A stretch of DNA of 64,000 bases from the NCBI RefSeq assembly GCF_000002995.4, contig NW_025062478.1, positions 6,672,001-6,736,000 of the forward strand, in the 5' to 3' direction. This document shows, piece after piece, positions 51,396 to 62,430 of the stretch. This DNA comes from Brugia malayi. Taxonomy: Eukaryota > Nematoda > Chromadorea > Rhabditida > Onchocercidae. The position numbers and the translations under genes are program-made. Under the pieces are notes generated by a model. The model was not told where the DNA came from and did no database searches. It saw only the letters and a list, made by a program, of their open reading frames with translations. The first letter of the stretch is position 1, and every line of letters begins with the position of its first letter.

Positions 51396-51838
51396 ATGAA
51401 AAAAAAGTACTTAATCCTTCATTACTTGTCAGTATGTATAACATGCAATTTAATCGCTCAAAGAAGAAGTAAAAGGGATGGAATCATGAAATTATGTCCG
51501 TCTGGTGGTAAATCGTTTATCACTGCTTGGCATCTATCCTGCATCATTAAGAAAAAACGATCATCATCTTCACAAGGTGATCTTTGCTTCTCTTTCTAAA
51601 AAGCAATGTTGTCACTAAATCTAACTGAGAAACGATCCAAATGATAAAGCCAGGCATAGCTAACAAAATTATTTAAAAGGACTAACCACTTAGCCTATAA
51701 ATATTAGCTTCAGAGAAACAAAATTGGAAAAAAGATGCTTATCGACCATTATCAATGATTGAAATGATGCATTATTGCTGTAATGTCGGTTGCAAAATTA
51801 AGGATTTACTGCCATACTGTGATCCATTTGATAATTAA
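51396..51838 (+). CDS. Insulin-like peptide precursor
   Basis: Two exons (51396-51576, 51714-51838) join in phase to encode 101 residues. A TTACAG acceptor lies three bases before the ATG. Residues 1-22 are a signal peptide with a hydrophobic core (YLILHYLSVCITCNLIA), followed by the dibasic RRSKR. The B-chain-like segment has Cys34 and Cys49 (KLCPSGGKSFITAWHLSC). A basic KKKR site and a C-peptide-like linker follow. The A-chain-like segment is YCCNVGCKIKDLLPYC, with Cys82, 83, 87 and 96 in the exact insulin spacing CC-x3-C-x8-C. Mature cysteines number six, as needed for three disulfides. The B-chain spacing (x14) is longer than the classic x11. Likely ligand of the DAF-2-type receptor. Which ins gene it matches cannot be told from sequence alone. 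Confidence 0.85.
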
Positions 51839-52428
51839 TATTTCTGATGTTCAATGAAGTTAGTGTAAATTTTAGTCGTATTGCAGAGTTATTATGTCCT
51901 TGAAATACATCATATCCGCACGCAAAACTAATTCAAGGATTGTTGGATTTTTGATTGTGCATTGTCATTTTTGACCTCATTTCATTCATCCTCCTTGTAC
52001 ACTATAATTTTTAGTTGGTTTCCATGGAATCAAGCATTTGTCTTGCAAATTAATCCTATCATTCCATCTCGTCTCAGATAGCCTCCATCATAATCATCAA
52101 GACCATTAATTTACTTTTTTTGAATTAAAAATGGAGTGCAGTAAGTAAAGTAATCATTGGGGAAAAAAACACCATTTTATTCGAATTTTTTAGAACAAAT
52201 TTTGATTGACTCTTAACGAAGAGCTTCGTTTGTGTAACAAACAGATTTCCGTACTGTGTTTGAAAGCTTAAAAACTATTCAGGCGACCTTCCGTTTAAAA
52301 CATCACTAGACAATAAGCAAATTAATTTATATATTGTTTGATCACAACGGAAGATTAACAGAGTAATAAAAGCGGGAATGGTCTGATATTTTGTGAAAGA
52401 ACCAAATTGATCAGTGCATTATAATCTA
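51839..52428. other. Intergenic spacer, nothing identified
   Basis: AT-rich DNA between convergent genes; it probably holds both 3' UTRs. Confidence 0.4.
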
Positions 52429-55400
52429 TTAAAAGTGATAAACAATATCACTTTCACTTCTATCATTCTGTTTTGATTCTTCCAGCAATTTACAATTCAT
52501 ATCAGTGGGTAATGATGATGACGATCCAGAGAGTTGTGTGAGTTGCTGCTTCGCTTGCACTTCATTCTTTATCGGCAATGTATTATGAGGAATCTGGAAG
52601 ATTAGTACAGGAAACACAGAATGATAGAATCACAAGATTGTTCCTTCAATAACAATGTCTCATTAGAATTTTTAAATTAAATAAAGATGTTTATAAGAAT
52701 AATTGCATTTTTCTTTAAACTCAACAACTATTCCTTAAAAAAAAAAAAAAAAAAAAAAAAAATTCATTTTTTTTTAAAAAAAGGCAATAATTCAACAACA
52801 TACATAAACTTGTGACATTCGGAGACTGCAAGCTTGTGTACGCAGTTTTTGGATGCTGGAAACCGAATAATTTAATGAGTAGTCTTTGAAACTATCATAA
52901 AATCGATTTTCAATCATACTTCGAAAATGCTTCTGAAAACGGTCTTGACGCGATACCACTACTACATTCAACTGGTCCAAGCTTATAGACTTACTTGCTT
53001 CCTGAAAAATTAATCAATAACGCAATAAAAATGACTTTTTTGAAAATCTTCAAGAAAATCCACACTTCATTTTTAGATTTTTGAAACCATGTATTAGTTT
53101 GAAAATTTAGACTAAAGATAAACTGACTAATTAGCTATAAGTTTCAAACCAATGCCTATAATACTCAATACTTTTCGCGTAATAAAACACCTTAGGAGTC
53201 GAAAATTCAGTGGTGACAGTGCATTGTGATGCTGATTTTGAGTGCTTCAGTAAACCACCTGTTTCAAAATTTTTATCCGCAAGTTTTCCATAGATCTAAA
53301 ACTACTCTTTCTAATTTATAATAATAAACGCATTTAGTGATCAAAAGTAATATGAACAAGAATTACCAAGCTACCATCTTGCACCGAAGTGTTTTTAACA
53401 TTGCTAGATTCGGAATCTGCTTCACAAGCTGTGATCACTTCTGATATTTCTATTCGCTCCATACTCTATAAAAAAGGTTAAGTATCGTCAAATAAAATCT
53501 CTTGCTTCATTCAGTAATTTTTAAAATGGGAAAAACAGGTACATTCAGGAATGATACTGCGCTAGAAGTCATTAATTATAAATTACCCTTTTGAAAAAAG
53601 TTCATATTTTTCGATTAATTATTTTTAAAAATGCTTATGTTATTAAGTGAATTCCAATTAAAAACTCAGTAGTCCCTGTAGAGATTTCGTACGAACCGAA
53701 ATGGAGTTAAAGAGGGAATGAAAAGCACCCTACTCTTATACAAATGCATAATTTCAGTTCTTTGCAAACTTCCAGTGTCTCTTAGTATATTCCTTCGCAC
53801 CTACTCATTACAAATATTTGCTTGAAATGACATATAAAAAGGACTAAAACCTGCACAGACAACTGAGTGTTTTGTTGTGAAGCATCAGAAGTTGTGTAAT
53901 CTGGGAAACTCTATAAAATGAAAACTTCGAAATTAAATTTAAAGTATTTAAATTATTATTTAAATTAAAAATTTAAAGTTTTGTGGAAATGCAGCAATTA
54001 TTTAATTGATACTTGTTCAAATATTCATGTTGTAACCAATTAGAATATAAAAAAATTAAATTCGTTAAACCAAATATCGAATGAGCGATATAATTTCTTG
54101 ATAACAGATACACGAAATACATAGAAAAGAAAAAAAAATGGATGATAAAAGTATATAAACTAACTTCAGATGAAACAGAAGCAATGGTGATTTTGGAAAG
54201 TCCCTCCATATGATTTGCTTTGGCTGATAAAGTAATATCATAGATGCTTGATGTAGAAATCTTTGAATCAAGAAGGTTTAGTGGACGCTCGATTGGCCAT
54301 TCTATTTGCGCACCCGCTGAACGCCTAAACTTGCTGAGGATAGTTTGCAATGAATTTTAAGTAACACCTTTTTTTTCTTTTTTGATCAAAGCACAATAAC
54401 TAAATTGAAAGTTGGTACACTTTAGAGAACTATAATTAGCAAATGTATACCAACTTACACTCTGCAATCATTAAGGGGAGTTTCGTACCTGGAAAAATAT
54501 CCTATTATCACCAGAAACAAAATTAAATGACATTTTACGAAAAATGGCTAGTGTCACTTAATTTGTAAGTGAAAAGCCTTAAGTCAATGATTTCTGCAAT
54601 GCACAATTTTGACTCGGTACAATCCGAGAAACTATTTACAAACATTTAAAGTTATTTACAAACTTAACGTAATTGGAAAAATGACATCAACCATTCTAAC
54701 TTGTCAAACTATTTAACTTTTAATTGTGTTGATTTTCTTTTTTTTTTAATTATGTCATCAATTTGTTAGAAAATAAAGAAGAAATTAACCAACATGAATA
54801 CTTTTGCAGCCCATAAACGAGCTTTTGTACCTTTAATTCGCAATTCAGTCTAAAAATTAGGATAAATTCAAGTTTAATGTTGGAATAAGGAAGAAAGTAG
54901 TAAAACCTGAAAATTTTTGAAATATCAAACAAAAACTGAGACTTACTCTTTTTCGAGTATGATCATGAATTGTGATATAACAAACATCCTTATCAATTCG
55001 AGCATGAATTTGTTCTGCTGCATCCAAATGAATTATTCTTCCCAGAAAAGGTTTCCTATTACGAGATTATTTTTATAAAATAATGAATAAATTAATGAAA
55101 CAACTAATGTATAAAATTAATGAAGAAAACTTTTGTACCACACTATTCAATAATTAACATATGCAACGAAAATGCGAATGCAATTAAATTGAAAAGAAAG
55201 AAATTACCCAGCTCCGATACCCTCCAGGAAATATTTATAAATAATGAGATGCCCACTAGAATTCAAAACAACGGTACGTTTTCTCCAGCGCCATCCAAGT
55301 ACTGTAAGTGACTTTTTCTCGATTTGTCCAAAAAGCACAAACGGTAACGAGAAAAGTGCTTCCTAAAAATATGCACATATTTATTTTACAAGTTATTGAA

Positions 55401-55638
55401 GTAAATAATCATGTATGAAATCCCTTACTCGTTTACACCTTTTGTTTTTTTTTAATAAAAAGGGTGGACTGCATTAAACCTGAAGAAAAATCATGCATTC
55501 AATAAAAAAATTCCAATAAAGGTGGATGAATCATCCCTTAAATAGAAAATTTTATGAAAATTTTACTGAAAAAAAATGAAGGATGATAACCTGATCCGGT
55601 AAACTAATATAATCGTCCTTATGTCTAAACAAGCGCAT
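52429..55638 (-). CDS. PH-domain protein
   Basis: Ten exons on the minus strand: 55638-55591, 55362-55208, 55055-54947, 54849-54790, about 54333-54165, 53910-53851, 53465-53367, 53295-53191, 53001-52804, 52593-52429. The first four join in phase. Exons 2-4 form a pleckstrin-homology fold: a start of FGQIEKKS, a WRWRKRTVVLN strand pair, HLIIYKYF, then VCYITIHD and a C-terminal helix with the conserved Trp (KARLWAAKVFM). PH domains bind phosphoinositides or proteins at membranes. The second half is polar and Ser/Gln-rich without known domains, and ends IVYHF. The join between exons 4 and 5 has two possible donors. The start ATG at 55638 opens a short leader MRLFRHKDDY. I do not recognise the specific family. 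Confidence 0.65.
52737..52762. repeat. A26 homopolymer in an intron
   Basis: An uninterrupted run of about 26 A, in the last intron of the PH-domain gene (a T run on its sense strand, upstream of the last exon's acceptor). Probably length-variable. Confidence 0.85.
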
Positions 55639-56029
55639 ATTAAATTATAGGAAGCATCACTAATCAGCAACCAGTACACAACACAAATATAATGATACAA
55701 TGAATCGTCATTAACAAGCAATCCTATTTAATGAACCGAATAAAATGTACAGTTTTCTTGAAAATAGAATATATATATTTACGACTAATGATAATGATAT
55801 TCCAATGTACCACTTTAATCATCTATGAAATCATATGAAAATATTAGCCATGAATTGGAAATAAACTACAGTGAAAGGTAACAAATTATAAGAAAGCAAA
55901 TTAACATAACGGTTCTAGAAGATCGTGCTTTCATCAAATAGCTTACTATTGCTTTGTTTCTTAAGATCTTTCATTCATATCAACAAAAATGTACGAAAAT
56001 AATAGGTGTCATTTGAGTAGAAAATAAGC

Positions 56030-57517
56030 ATGGCAGCATTTATTTGTTTGATTAATTCTCTGAGTAGTAATCTTTATGAAAGGAGAAGGTTTGAAGTACA
56101 GGTAAAATATAAGATGTCGCGATATGTATGACAATAGTGTCGAAGCATATTGAAATAGTATTCAAGGAGCCAATGAGACATGTGATTGGCCTTTTTTCCA
56201 GTGGTACTACTAGATTAATTAATATTGGAAAATCACGGCATTCAGTTGATAGCTTTATTTCACATTTGCCTCTTCATTACATCTAGAATGAATTCAGTTA
56301 TCATTGTGTGTCATAACACACAATGATAACTGAATTTTAGTATTTAAATTACATTTATCTGAAAGTAATAGCAGTTCCGTTCATTAAATTCCAAACTACC
56401 ATAACTTTGCTCAACATATTTCTATTTTGTTAATTAAAATAACTATTGCAATCGATATATTTCGTCAATGAGGAAATCTATTTTATTCTCATGGCATAGA
56501 AATCTGCACTTCGGGATTCAGCGAATTCTTGAAAAACAAAAGTAGTCTTGTTGACTGCAGAAGCATCTTTCTGGAGACAAAATTATTGAAGAAGCGAAGA
56601 AAAGTCAATTTTCTGAGTACTGACTGTGGTTAGACTTTTTGTAAAGAGGAAGTAAACTCTTTCTCGACACTAGCCTTTACCGCGAAAATTACAGTCCTTG
56701 GTGCATCTCAGTAATTTGTTGAGCACATTTTACAGAGCTATTGGTTTTGAAGAAATTAAGGAATTCAGTGCAATCTCAACTGTGAAAAGTCCTCTTCATC
56801 CATCGTCAATACTTTCTAGTTGACTGTTGTTGTATACAGTCAACTAGAAAGTAGAAAATAATTCATTGCTTTCTGCATAGAATAAGATGATACTTCAGAG
56901 TATCGACTAAATTATAAGTTAATTCATCCTCATTAATAATAAAAGGTTCATTTTCGATGATTTATTTTTAGTTTGTCACTATCAATCCCCAGTGACTTCT
57001 CACTACTCTCACTAGATGCAAAATTCTGTCTCTTTTGCAAAATTTTAAATCAAGACCGCACGTTCGTAAGCATGTTCGTAAGCAATTCCTACAGCAAATA
57101 AAGAAGTTGTTCACAAGCTGCTTTAAGCTTTATTTTAAAATAAAAAGAGAAAACACTCGAATTTGATTCTTGTCTATCACTACTCCTCTGGTCAAAAAAA
57201 AAGTAGCAGGAAATAGGGAAAAAACATGACGTGAAGAATGTGTATTGAATTGACATATTGTGCACATATTTTTTTATATTTCAAACATTGCCAAAATCTT
57301 GAAACTCAACAGTCAGAAATTCCTTTTCGGAACTTTTCACTGATATTCATTTGTTATCATAGAAGTTCGAGAGAGAGAAGATCATGCTTTCTACGATGAT
57401 TATGATGATGCACACGGTATTGTCATAGTTCAACACGACAACTCCAAGCAATTTCATGCCAATTATGGAAATAACTATCTGGGAAGAGAAAGTTTCGTTA
57501 ACACCCCAGCTGAGTAG
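56030..57517 (+). CDS. Four-exon ORF of 121 aa, unrecognised
   Basis: Four exons with usable splice sites join in phase: 56030-56101 (ATG start; donor CAG|GTAAAA), 56561-56616, 56736-56818 and 57363-57517 (stop TAG). The peptide begins MAAFICLINSLSSNLYERRR, continues with charged helices (GDKIIEEAKKSQ, GFEEIKEFS) and ends in a Tyr/Asp-rich stretch (FYDDYDDAHG) and NTPAE. No signal peptide or domain is clear. It runs divergently from the PH-domain gene, whose start is 392 bp away. The exon 3 donor lies inside a foldback hairpin. A competing open frame covers exon 2, so that exon is the weakest. Phase agreement at all three junctions is the main evidence. Confidence 0.45.
56291..56336. repeat. 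Foldback hairpin, 21-bp stem
   Basis: Perfect 21-bp arms (56291-56311 and 56316-56336) around the 4-nt loop CATA. Lies in intron 1 of the 121-aa gene. Confidence 0.93.
56810..56853. repeat. Foldback hairpin, 18-bp stem, over a splice donor
   Basis: Perfect 18-bp arms (56810-56827 and 56836-56853) with an 8-nt loop. The proposed donor of exon 3 of the 121-aa gene (GT at 56819) is within the left arm. Confidence 0.93.
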
Positions 57518-58422
57518 CCTAAAAAGCCACGACTCGGTTTAAATTGTTATCAGTCTATGATCGCATTCAGTAGCCATGGATAGACGACGATGACACTCCT
57601 CTGCAAATTTTGCCAGATGAGTCTCTATGAAAATATTGAAGACCGCGTTATTTAGAGTCACAAAGCCGTAGTAGAGAGTTTTGATTGTTAAGAGTGACAT
57701 GTTATGAGTTTTTTGGGTGTAGAGTTGCTGAGTCAGGTCGAGTGCTGTGATATATATGACACTTCCAACTCATTTCTCGGTTTTCCAATTTTTCGTCAAA
57801 TAGATCTAAACTGAATCATTTTGTATTTTTTTGTTGAAGTTGATTTGGATAACTGAAAATATTATTCATATTTTGGATTTCTTAGAAGTAAGCATTGTTG
57901 CTCGATTTGTAGCTTCTAAAGTGGCTTGGATATTACTTGCAGCCATCCGATACTTGCCATGAAACTGTAATGGAAAAAGGAAGTAGGCATCGCTGCTATA
58001 GGTATATAGCTGTAGATGAGTGGATATAATTGGTGAGAAAGCCGAGTAGGTTTTTAAAAATTCCCATTAACTGATTTGTAATCTGTGACAGTGAGCTAAT
58101 GATAAAGGGGACAGTTCGTGTTTGTCTTTTGATAAGGGTTTCACTGCTAATTACATTATTTCTTCAATTTTTTGATCACTGTGAATTTGCTTGGTTAATT
58201 ATTGCCCTTTAGCTAATAAATTGTGGTTTTGATGAAACCAGACTAGTGAATTCAAATGAACACAGGCTTACAGGGATCGTCCATGTTTCATCAACTCTTT
58301 ATATTGTTTTCCAGTCAGGAATTTTTTTTTATTAATAAATATGTTTTTATTCTAAGTAGTTATGTCTTTTTATTTCTTAACTATCGCGCTAAAATTGATT
58401 TTCAGTACTCAAATAACGTTTT
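57518..58422. other. Intergenic region upstream of COX16
   Basis: No supported exon. A TTTTCAG acceptor at about 58398-58404, 18 bases before the COX16 ATG, is a probable trans-splice site. Confidence 0.45.
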
Positions 58423-59666
58423 ATGAGTAAAGCAAGAAGCTGGAAATTTATTTGTAAAGGTTTACCGTTTTTGGCAGTTGGTGGTTCCACTTTGTTACTC
58501 GCATATAAAGTACAACAAATCAAATTTGAATTCGGTCCATCCTCTTGCACACTTGCTGATGCTGAAGAAATTGTACGTTATTATTTTATTGGATACTAAG
58601 AATTAGAATGAGAAATTTCGAAGTCACAAAATTTTATTTTTTCGAGTAAGAATTTCTGCTTTGAACAGTTTTTGCTTTTTGCTTTAAAGAGAGCATGATT
58701 TTGTGCATGTGTCTTGTAGTGTTAATTTACAAAAACATATATTAGTCAATTTTAAAAATGGGTGCTTCAGAAGTAGTATCATCTTTCGATTAGCGTCGCA
58801 AGGGAAGTGGTTTAATTACAAATTATGAGAAATATGCTTGATTTTGTTTTTCTATGTTCAAGTTTGTTTCTGTATGTATCGACAAGAAGTTTTAGGCAAA
58901 ATAGATATCATTAGAAAAGATAACAAAATTTAAGCTTTGAGTTTGTTTACCTTGCAAATAAGCTGATGTTTGAAATGTTTTGAAAATACTGTTTGAAGCT
59001 AGTTTTTAAATTGCTGCTTTTCACTGCATTATTTCTTTGCATCACTTAAAGAGGGAGTTTTCTCATTTTAAATTCATCTGAAAGTGATTTATTTTGCTTA
59101 ATTTATTTAAGAACCAAATACATCTGTGTTTGAGTGGACTACTCTTTGCGATATATTCACATTATAGAACACGAACCTTTAAAAATAATCTTTCAGAAAC
59201 AGTTTCTGAATACGGAGGGAATTAGCAAACAACAGGAAAGTGTAGAGACGATTTATCAGGTAGTTATTCAATTTAAAGAATTCATTACATTATCAAATGG
59301 TTTTTCTTAACTCTTCTATTTGGTTAGAAACTTGTCAAGGAAGAGGACGAATTTAAAGAATTCATTACATTATCAAATGGTTTTTCTTAACTCTTCTATT
59401 TGGTTAGAAACTTGTCAAGGAAGAGGACGACAACTGGGAAAATATTCGAGGACCACGTGATTCGGAAGACAATAAAGAATTTCTACAGTTAAAGTAAGTA
59501 TTATTGGATAAGTTGCTATTTTCCTCACATGTATGTTAAGTGCTGAGTCCATAATGTTTATTTTTTATATGTATTATTTTTGCAATATTATTATAGGAAA
59601 CGTCGGCAAGAAGAGAGAGAAATAGCCAAGAAGAAATTAAAGGAACAAAGACAAATCGCTGTTTAA
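58423..59666 (+). CDS. cox-16: Cytochrome c oxidase assembly protein COX16
   Basis: Mitochondrial inner-membrane factor that helps assemble complex IV, acting with COX1/COX2 maturation. Four exons join in phase (58423-58572, 59197-59259, 59408-59493, 59597-59666), 122 residues. Near the N-terminus lies KGLPFLAVGGSTLLLAYKVQQIKFE, i.e. a basic residue, a membrane span of about 18 residues and the conserved basic-hydrophobic exit, here quoted only as LPFLAVGGSTLLLAYKV. The family hallmark W-NIRGPR appears as NWENIRGPRDSED in exon 3. The tail is a basic Lys/Arg/Glu helix (QEEREIAKKKLKEQRQ). The exon 3 acceptor is the second copy of an 80-bp tandem duplication. The stop TAA is followed at once by the ATG of the next gene. 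Confidence 0.9.
59270..59430 (+). repeat. 80-bp exact tandem duplication over a splice acceptor
   Basis: Two apparently identical 80-bp units (starting about 59270 and 59350) cover the end of COX16 intron 2, its acceptor TTGGTTAG and the first 23 coding bases of exon 3. Only the second unit continues into exon 3. Using the first acceptor (exon start 59328) leads to an in-frame TAA about 20 codons on. Confidence 0.95.
59590..59596 (+). promoter_or_regulatory. Acceptor possibly shared by cis- and trans-splicing
   Basis: The ATTATAG acceptor begins COX16 exon 4. That 70-bp exon contains no ATG before the PTRH2 start at 59667. If a spliced leader were joined here, COX16 exon 4 would become the 5' UTR of PTRH2 mRNA. 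This is inference from sequence only. Confidence 0.4.
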
Positions 59667-62430
59667 ATGTCGGACGAGCTACCAGACGAAGACTTCCAGA
59701 AGTCAGTTTTTACTACTAGGAAATCAATAAGTTGACTTGAATTTTACAAAATGCATTAAATCCGTGATTTATTGCATCTACAACAACCGAATGACATTAT
59801 ATCAATTTTTCCTTATATATAATACGTCTCATGCATTTCCATGTGGTTCTGGCTTTATGATGATGCTTTTTCTTTAGGAACATTCCCATATGAGTTTTAA
59901 GCATTCCCAAGTAGCATAACATTCGTGAATTTATGATAAAATTTCATTTAACGGAGGTGATACAGAAAAGAATAATTTGCATGATTGTTAGATACGATTT
60001 ACCTCTAAATCTTGAACATATTTATTCGTGATTAAGTCCAAGCACCATTTTTCAGCATACCAACAACTGATGGCAGGGTAGGCTCGTCTGGTGACTTCAG
60101 TGAAGCACCACCACCTCCACCTGGCTTTCCAAATACAAGTAGGGAAGCTGTTCGAGGTAGTGAGCGAACACCTGTAATCTCATCTCCTGCAGAATCCGAT
60201 TTCCCGTGCTCTTCTGCAAATGGTACATTCTTTTCCAAAATTTTGTTTTTTGAACAGTTTTAATGTAGCAGAATATAAGTATATTGATATGAACACGTTG
60301 CACATTTTTTGACAGGGTTTCTTTTCAGAAAGAGTAAATATTCAAATCATTGCCGACCCTACTATTGATCATCAAACAAATTTTCCATCGTCTTCTATAC
60401 ATACAGGTCAGAGTCAATTAATACAGCCTGTATTAGACCCAGCAAGTTCTTCTATATCTTCCGTGGAAACTGCTGTGCCTACTCAGCCATTTTATGTTCC
60501 AGCGGTTCCAGATTTCAGTCAGGAAACGCTCTATACGGCTGCTGAATCTTCTCAACCGGGTAAATTCCATAAATCTATTTGACTGAATGCGCTGAAATAA
60601 TATTGTAGTCCAAACAACACCGTGTTATTGTGCTTTTTCTATACTCAATAAGGTGAATATTGTAGAAACTTATATTGGATACTGAAGTAAAGAATTACCA
60701 TGAATCTTGAGCATTCATACTTGGGCTTATGTTGTCTAAAGCATTATCTTCTTTAATTTATGCTGTGTATTGCGATTAAACTAAATTTTATTAACATGCT
60801 ATTTGATGCAGTTAATATTCCTACTGTGGTCGACATCTTGAGTTATTGTTTTAGTAGTATCTTGAGTTATTGTTTTAGTAGTATAGACTCTGATATTTTA
60901 TTGACATAAACTTTAGTCGCTGGGGCCAGTTGTTCGCATCCTGCTGATCCAGAAAATAAAGAGGATCTTGTGGATCCCGCTTTGCTGGCTGAAATACTGC
61001 AGTTGGGATTTGAAGAAGTAATTGCTGTTTTAGCTATATCAAAAACAAAAGGTATTTTCTGGTTCCTTTCTGGCAATAAATTTTGCTTATTAAAATATGA
61101 AGTGAACAGTGGATTCTCGTCCCATGTGCAGCAGGATTAATCCTTTCTCGATTGACATTTCTTGCAGCCAGAAATTGTTTTAGAAGTTATTTCTGTTTTA
61201 GTTACATGAGTAGTTAAATGTTTCAAATTTGGAACATTCTGTTTTCAGAAATTGGTGGAGCTGAAGCGGCGATAAATTGGATCTTAGAACACAGCAACGA
61301 AAGTGATTTTGAATCGGACGAAGAGCAGAATTCAATGGGCGGTTTGTTTCCACATTTCAGTTATCTTTTTCTGGTAGGTGATATGAATTGGTACAAACAG
61401 GAATGTAAAATTTTGTTACAAATGATACGTTATTGATTTATGGCTGATTATTAGAGCTTTTTCCTTCGTGCAGTATTGAAATATTAGCGATGTATCTCTT
61501 TCAGCATGCGCTGTACACTTTGTCTCAAAAATATTTTTTTTTTCAGGAGTCCATTCTACAAGTGCCATAAATAGGCAGCATAAAATGGTGTTCGTTGTTA
61601 ATATGAGCCTTAAAATGGGGGCAGGGAAGTTGGCTGCGCAAGTCGGTCATGCAACACTCGGTGTTTATCGGCTTGCTCAAAGAAGCGAAGATGTTAATGA
61701 TGTTCTTTATAACGAATTTTAACATATTTTTTATAATATTTTTTCTAAACATACTATCAAAAAAATTCTGGAAATTATTTACTTTACTATTATTTATTTT
61801 TAAATTCCACCATTTATGTGATTAAATTATGTATTACAGGGACAACATGCATTAGATGCTTGGAGAATATCAGGAGAAATGAAAGTAGTTGTTAAAGGTC
61901 ATAACACTGAAATGCTTCTCGATTTCTTTAAACAAGCGAAAGACTTGGTAATTTCATGCTGTTTACTAACAGAAATTTGTTGACAAAACGAAATTTTGAT
62001 TTTTCCACTGATCACCGCTAGATCTTAGAACTTGTTACAAAAATATGTCCCAGCACTGGATGTTACTAACATTTACTCGTGAAAGTTGCACCTTTGTTAA
62101 AAGTTGTTGTGAACTTAATTTACATCGAATGATACAGTGGCAGTTCCATAGTAAATTATCCAGTTGAAAATTGTTTGGAAACGAAGTTTCAAGCTTTATC
62201 AACTTTATGTACTATGTGTTTTGGTAAATTTCGAAGCAAATTTCTTGCTTCTTATCTAGATCTTTTAATTTGCCTCAAATTCAGTACTGTTAAAATTTCA
62301 GGGTTTATTTACTTACATTGTGTCCGACGCTGGGCGTACACAGATTCCTACTGGCTCACGGACTGTTCTTGGCATCTTTGGTCCAACCCACTTAGTTGAT
62401 TTAGTTACTGGCGAACTGAAACTTTTATGA
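59667..62430 (+). CDS. Peptidyl-tRNA hydrolase 2 with UBA domain
   Basis: Releases tRNA from stalled peptidyl-tRNA; PTRH2 is mitochondrial outer membrane or cytosolic in animals. Eight exons join in phase (59667-59701, 60056-60222, 60329-60559, 60917-61051, 61249-61341, 61547-61692, 61840-61947, 62302-62430), about 347 residues. An N-terminal disordered part (residues 1-145, Pro/Ser-rich, PPPPPGF) is followed by a UBA domain ([20 protein letters not shown], then [14 protein letters not shown]) and the Pth2 domain. The latter shows [15 protein letters not shown] with the catalytic Lys and His region, [13 protein letters not shown], and the signature [20 protein letters not shown] before the end LVTGELKLL. 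Unlike human PTRH2 it has no N-terminal membrane span. Exon 6 could instead end at 61701. Its ATG abuts the COX16 stop, so co-transcription is likely. Confidence 0.9.
60835..60882. repeat. 24-bp tandem duplication in an intron
   Basis: Two exact 24-bp units (60835-60858 and 60859-60882) just upstream of the exon 4 acceptor of the PTRH2 gene. Confidence 0.95.

Noticed and set aside
53973..54350. 125-codon minus-strand frame
   Set aside because: Only its first ~57 codons are a PH-gene exon; the remainder reads through a GT donor at 54164 into intron.
60032..60303. Two minus-strand frames of 68 codons
   Set aside because: Shadows of PTRH2 exon 2; the plus strand joins in phase and continues into the UBA and Pth2 domains.
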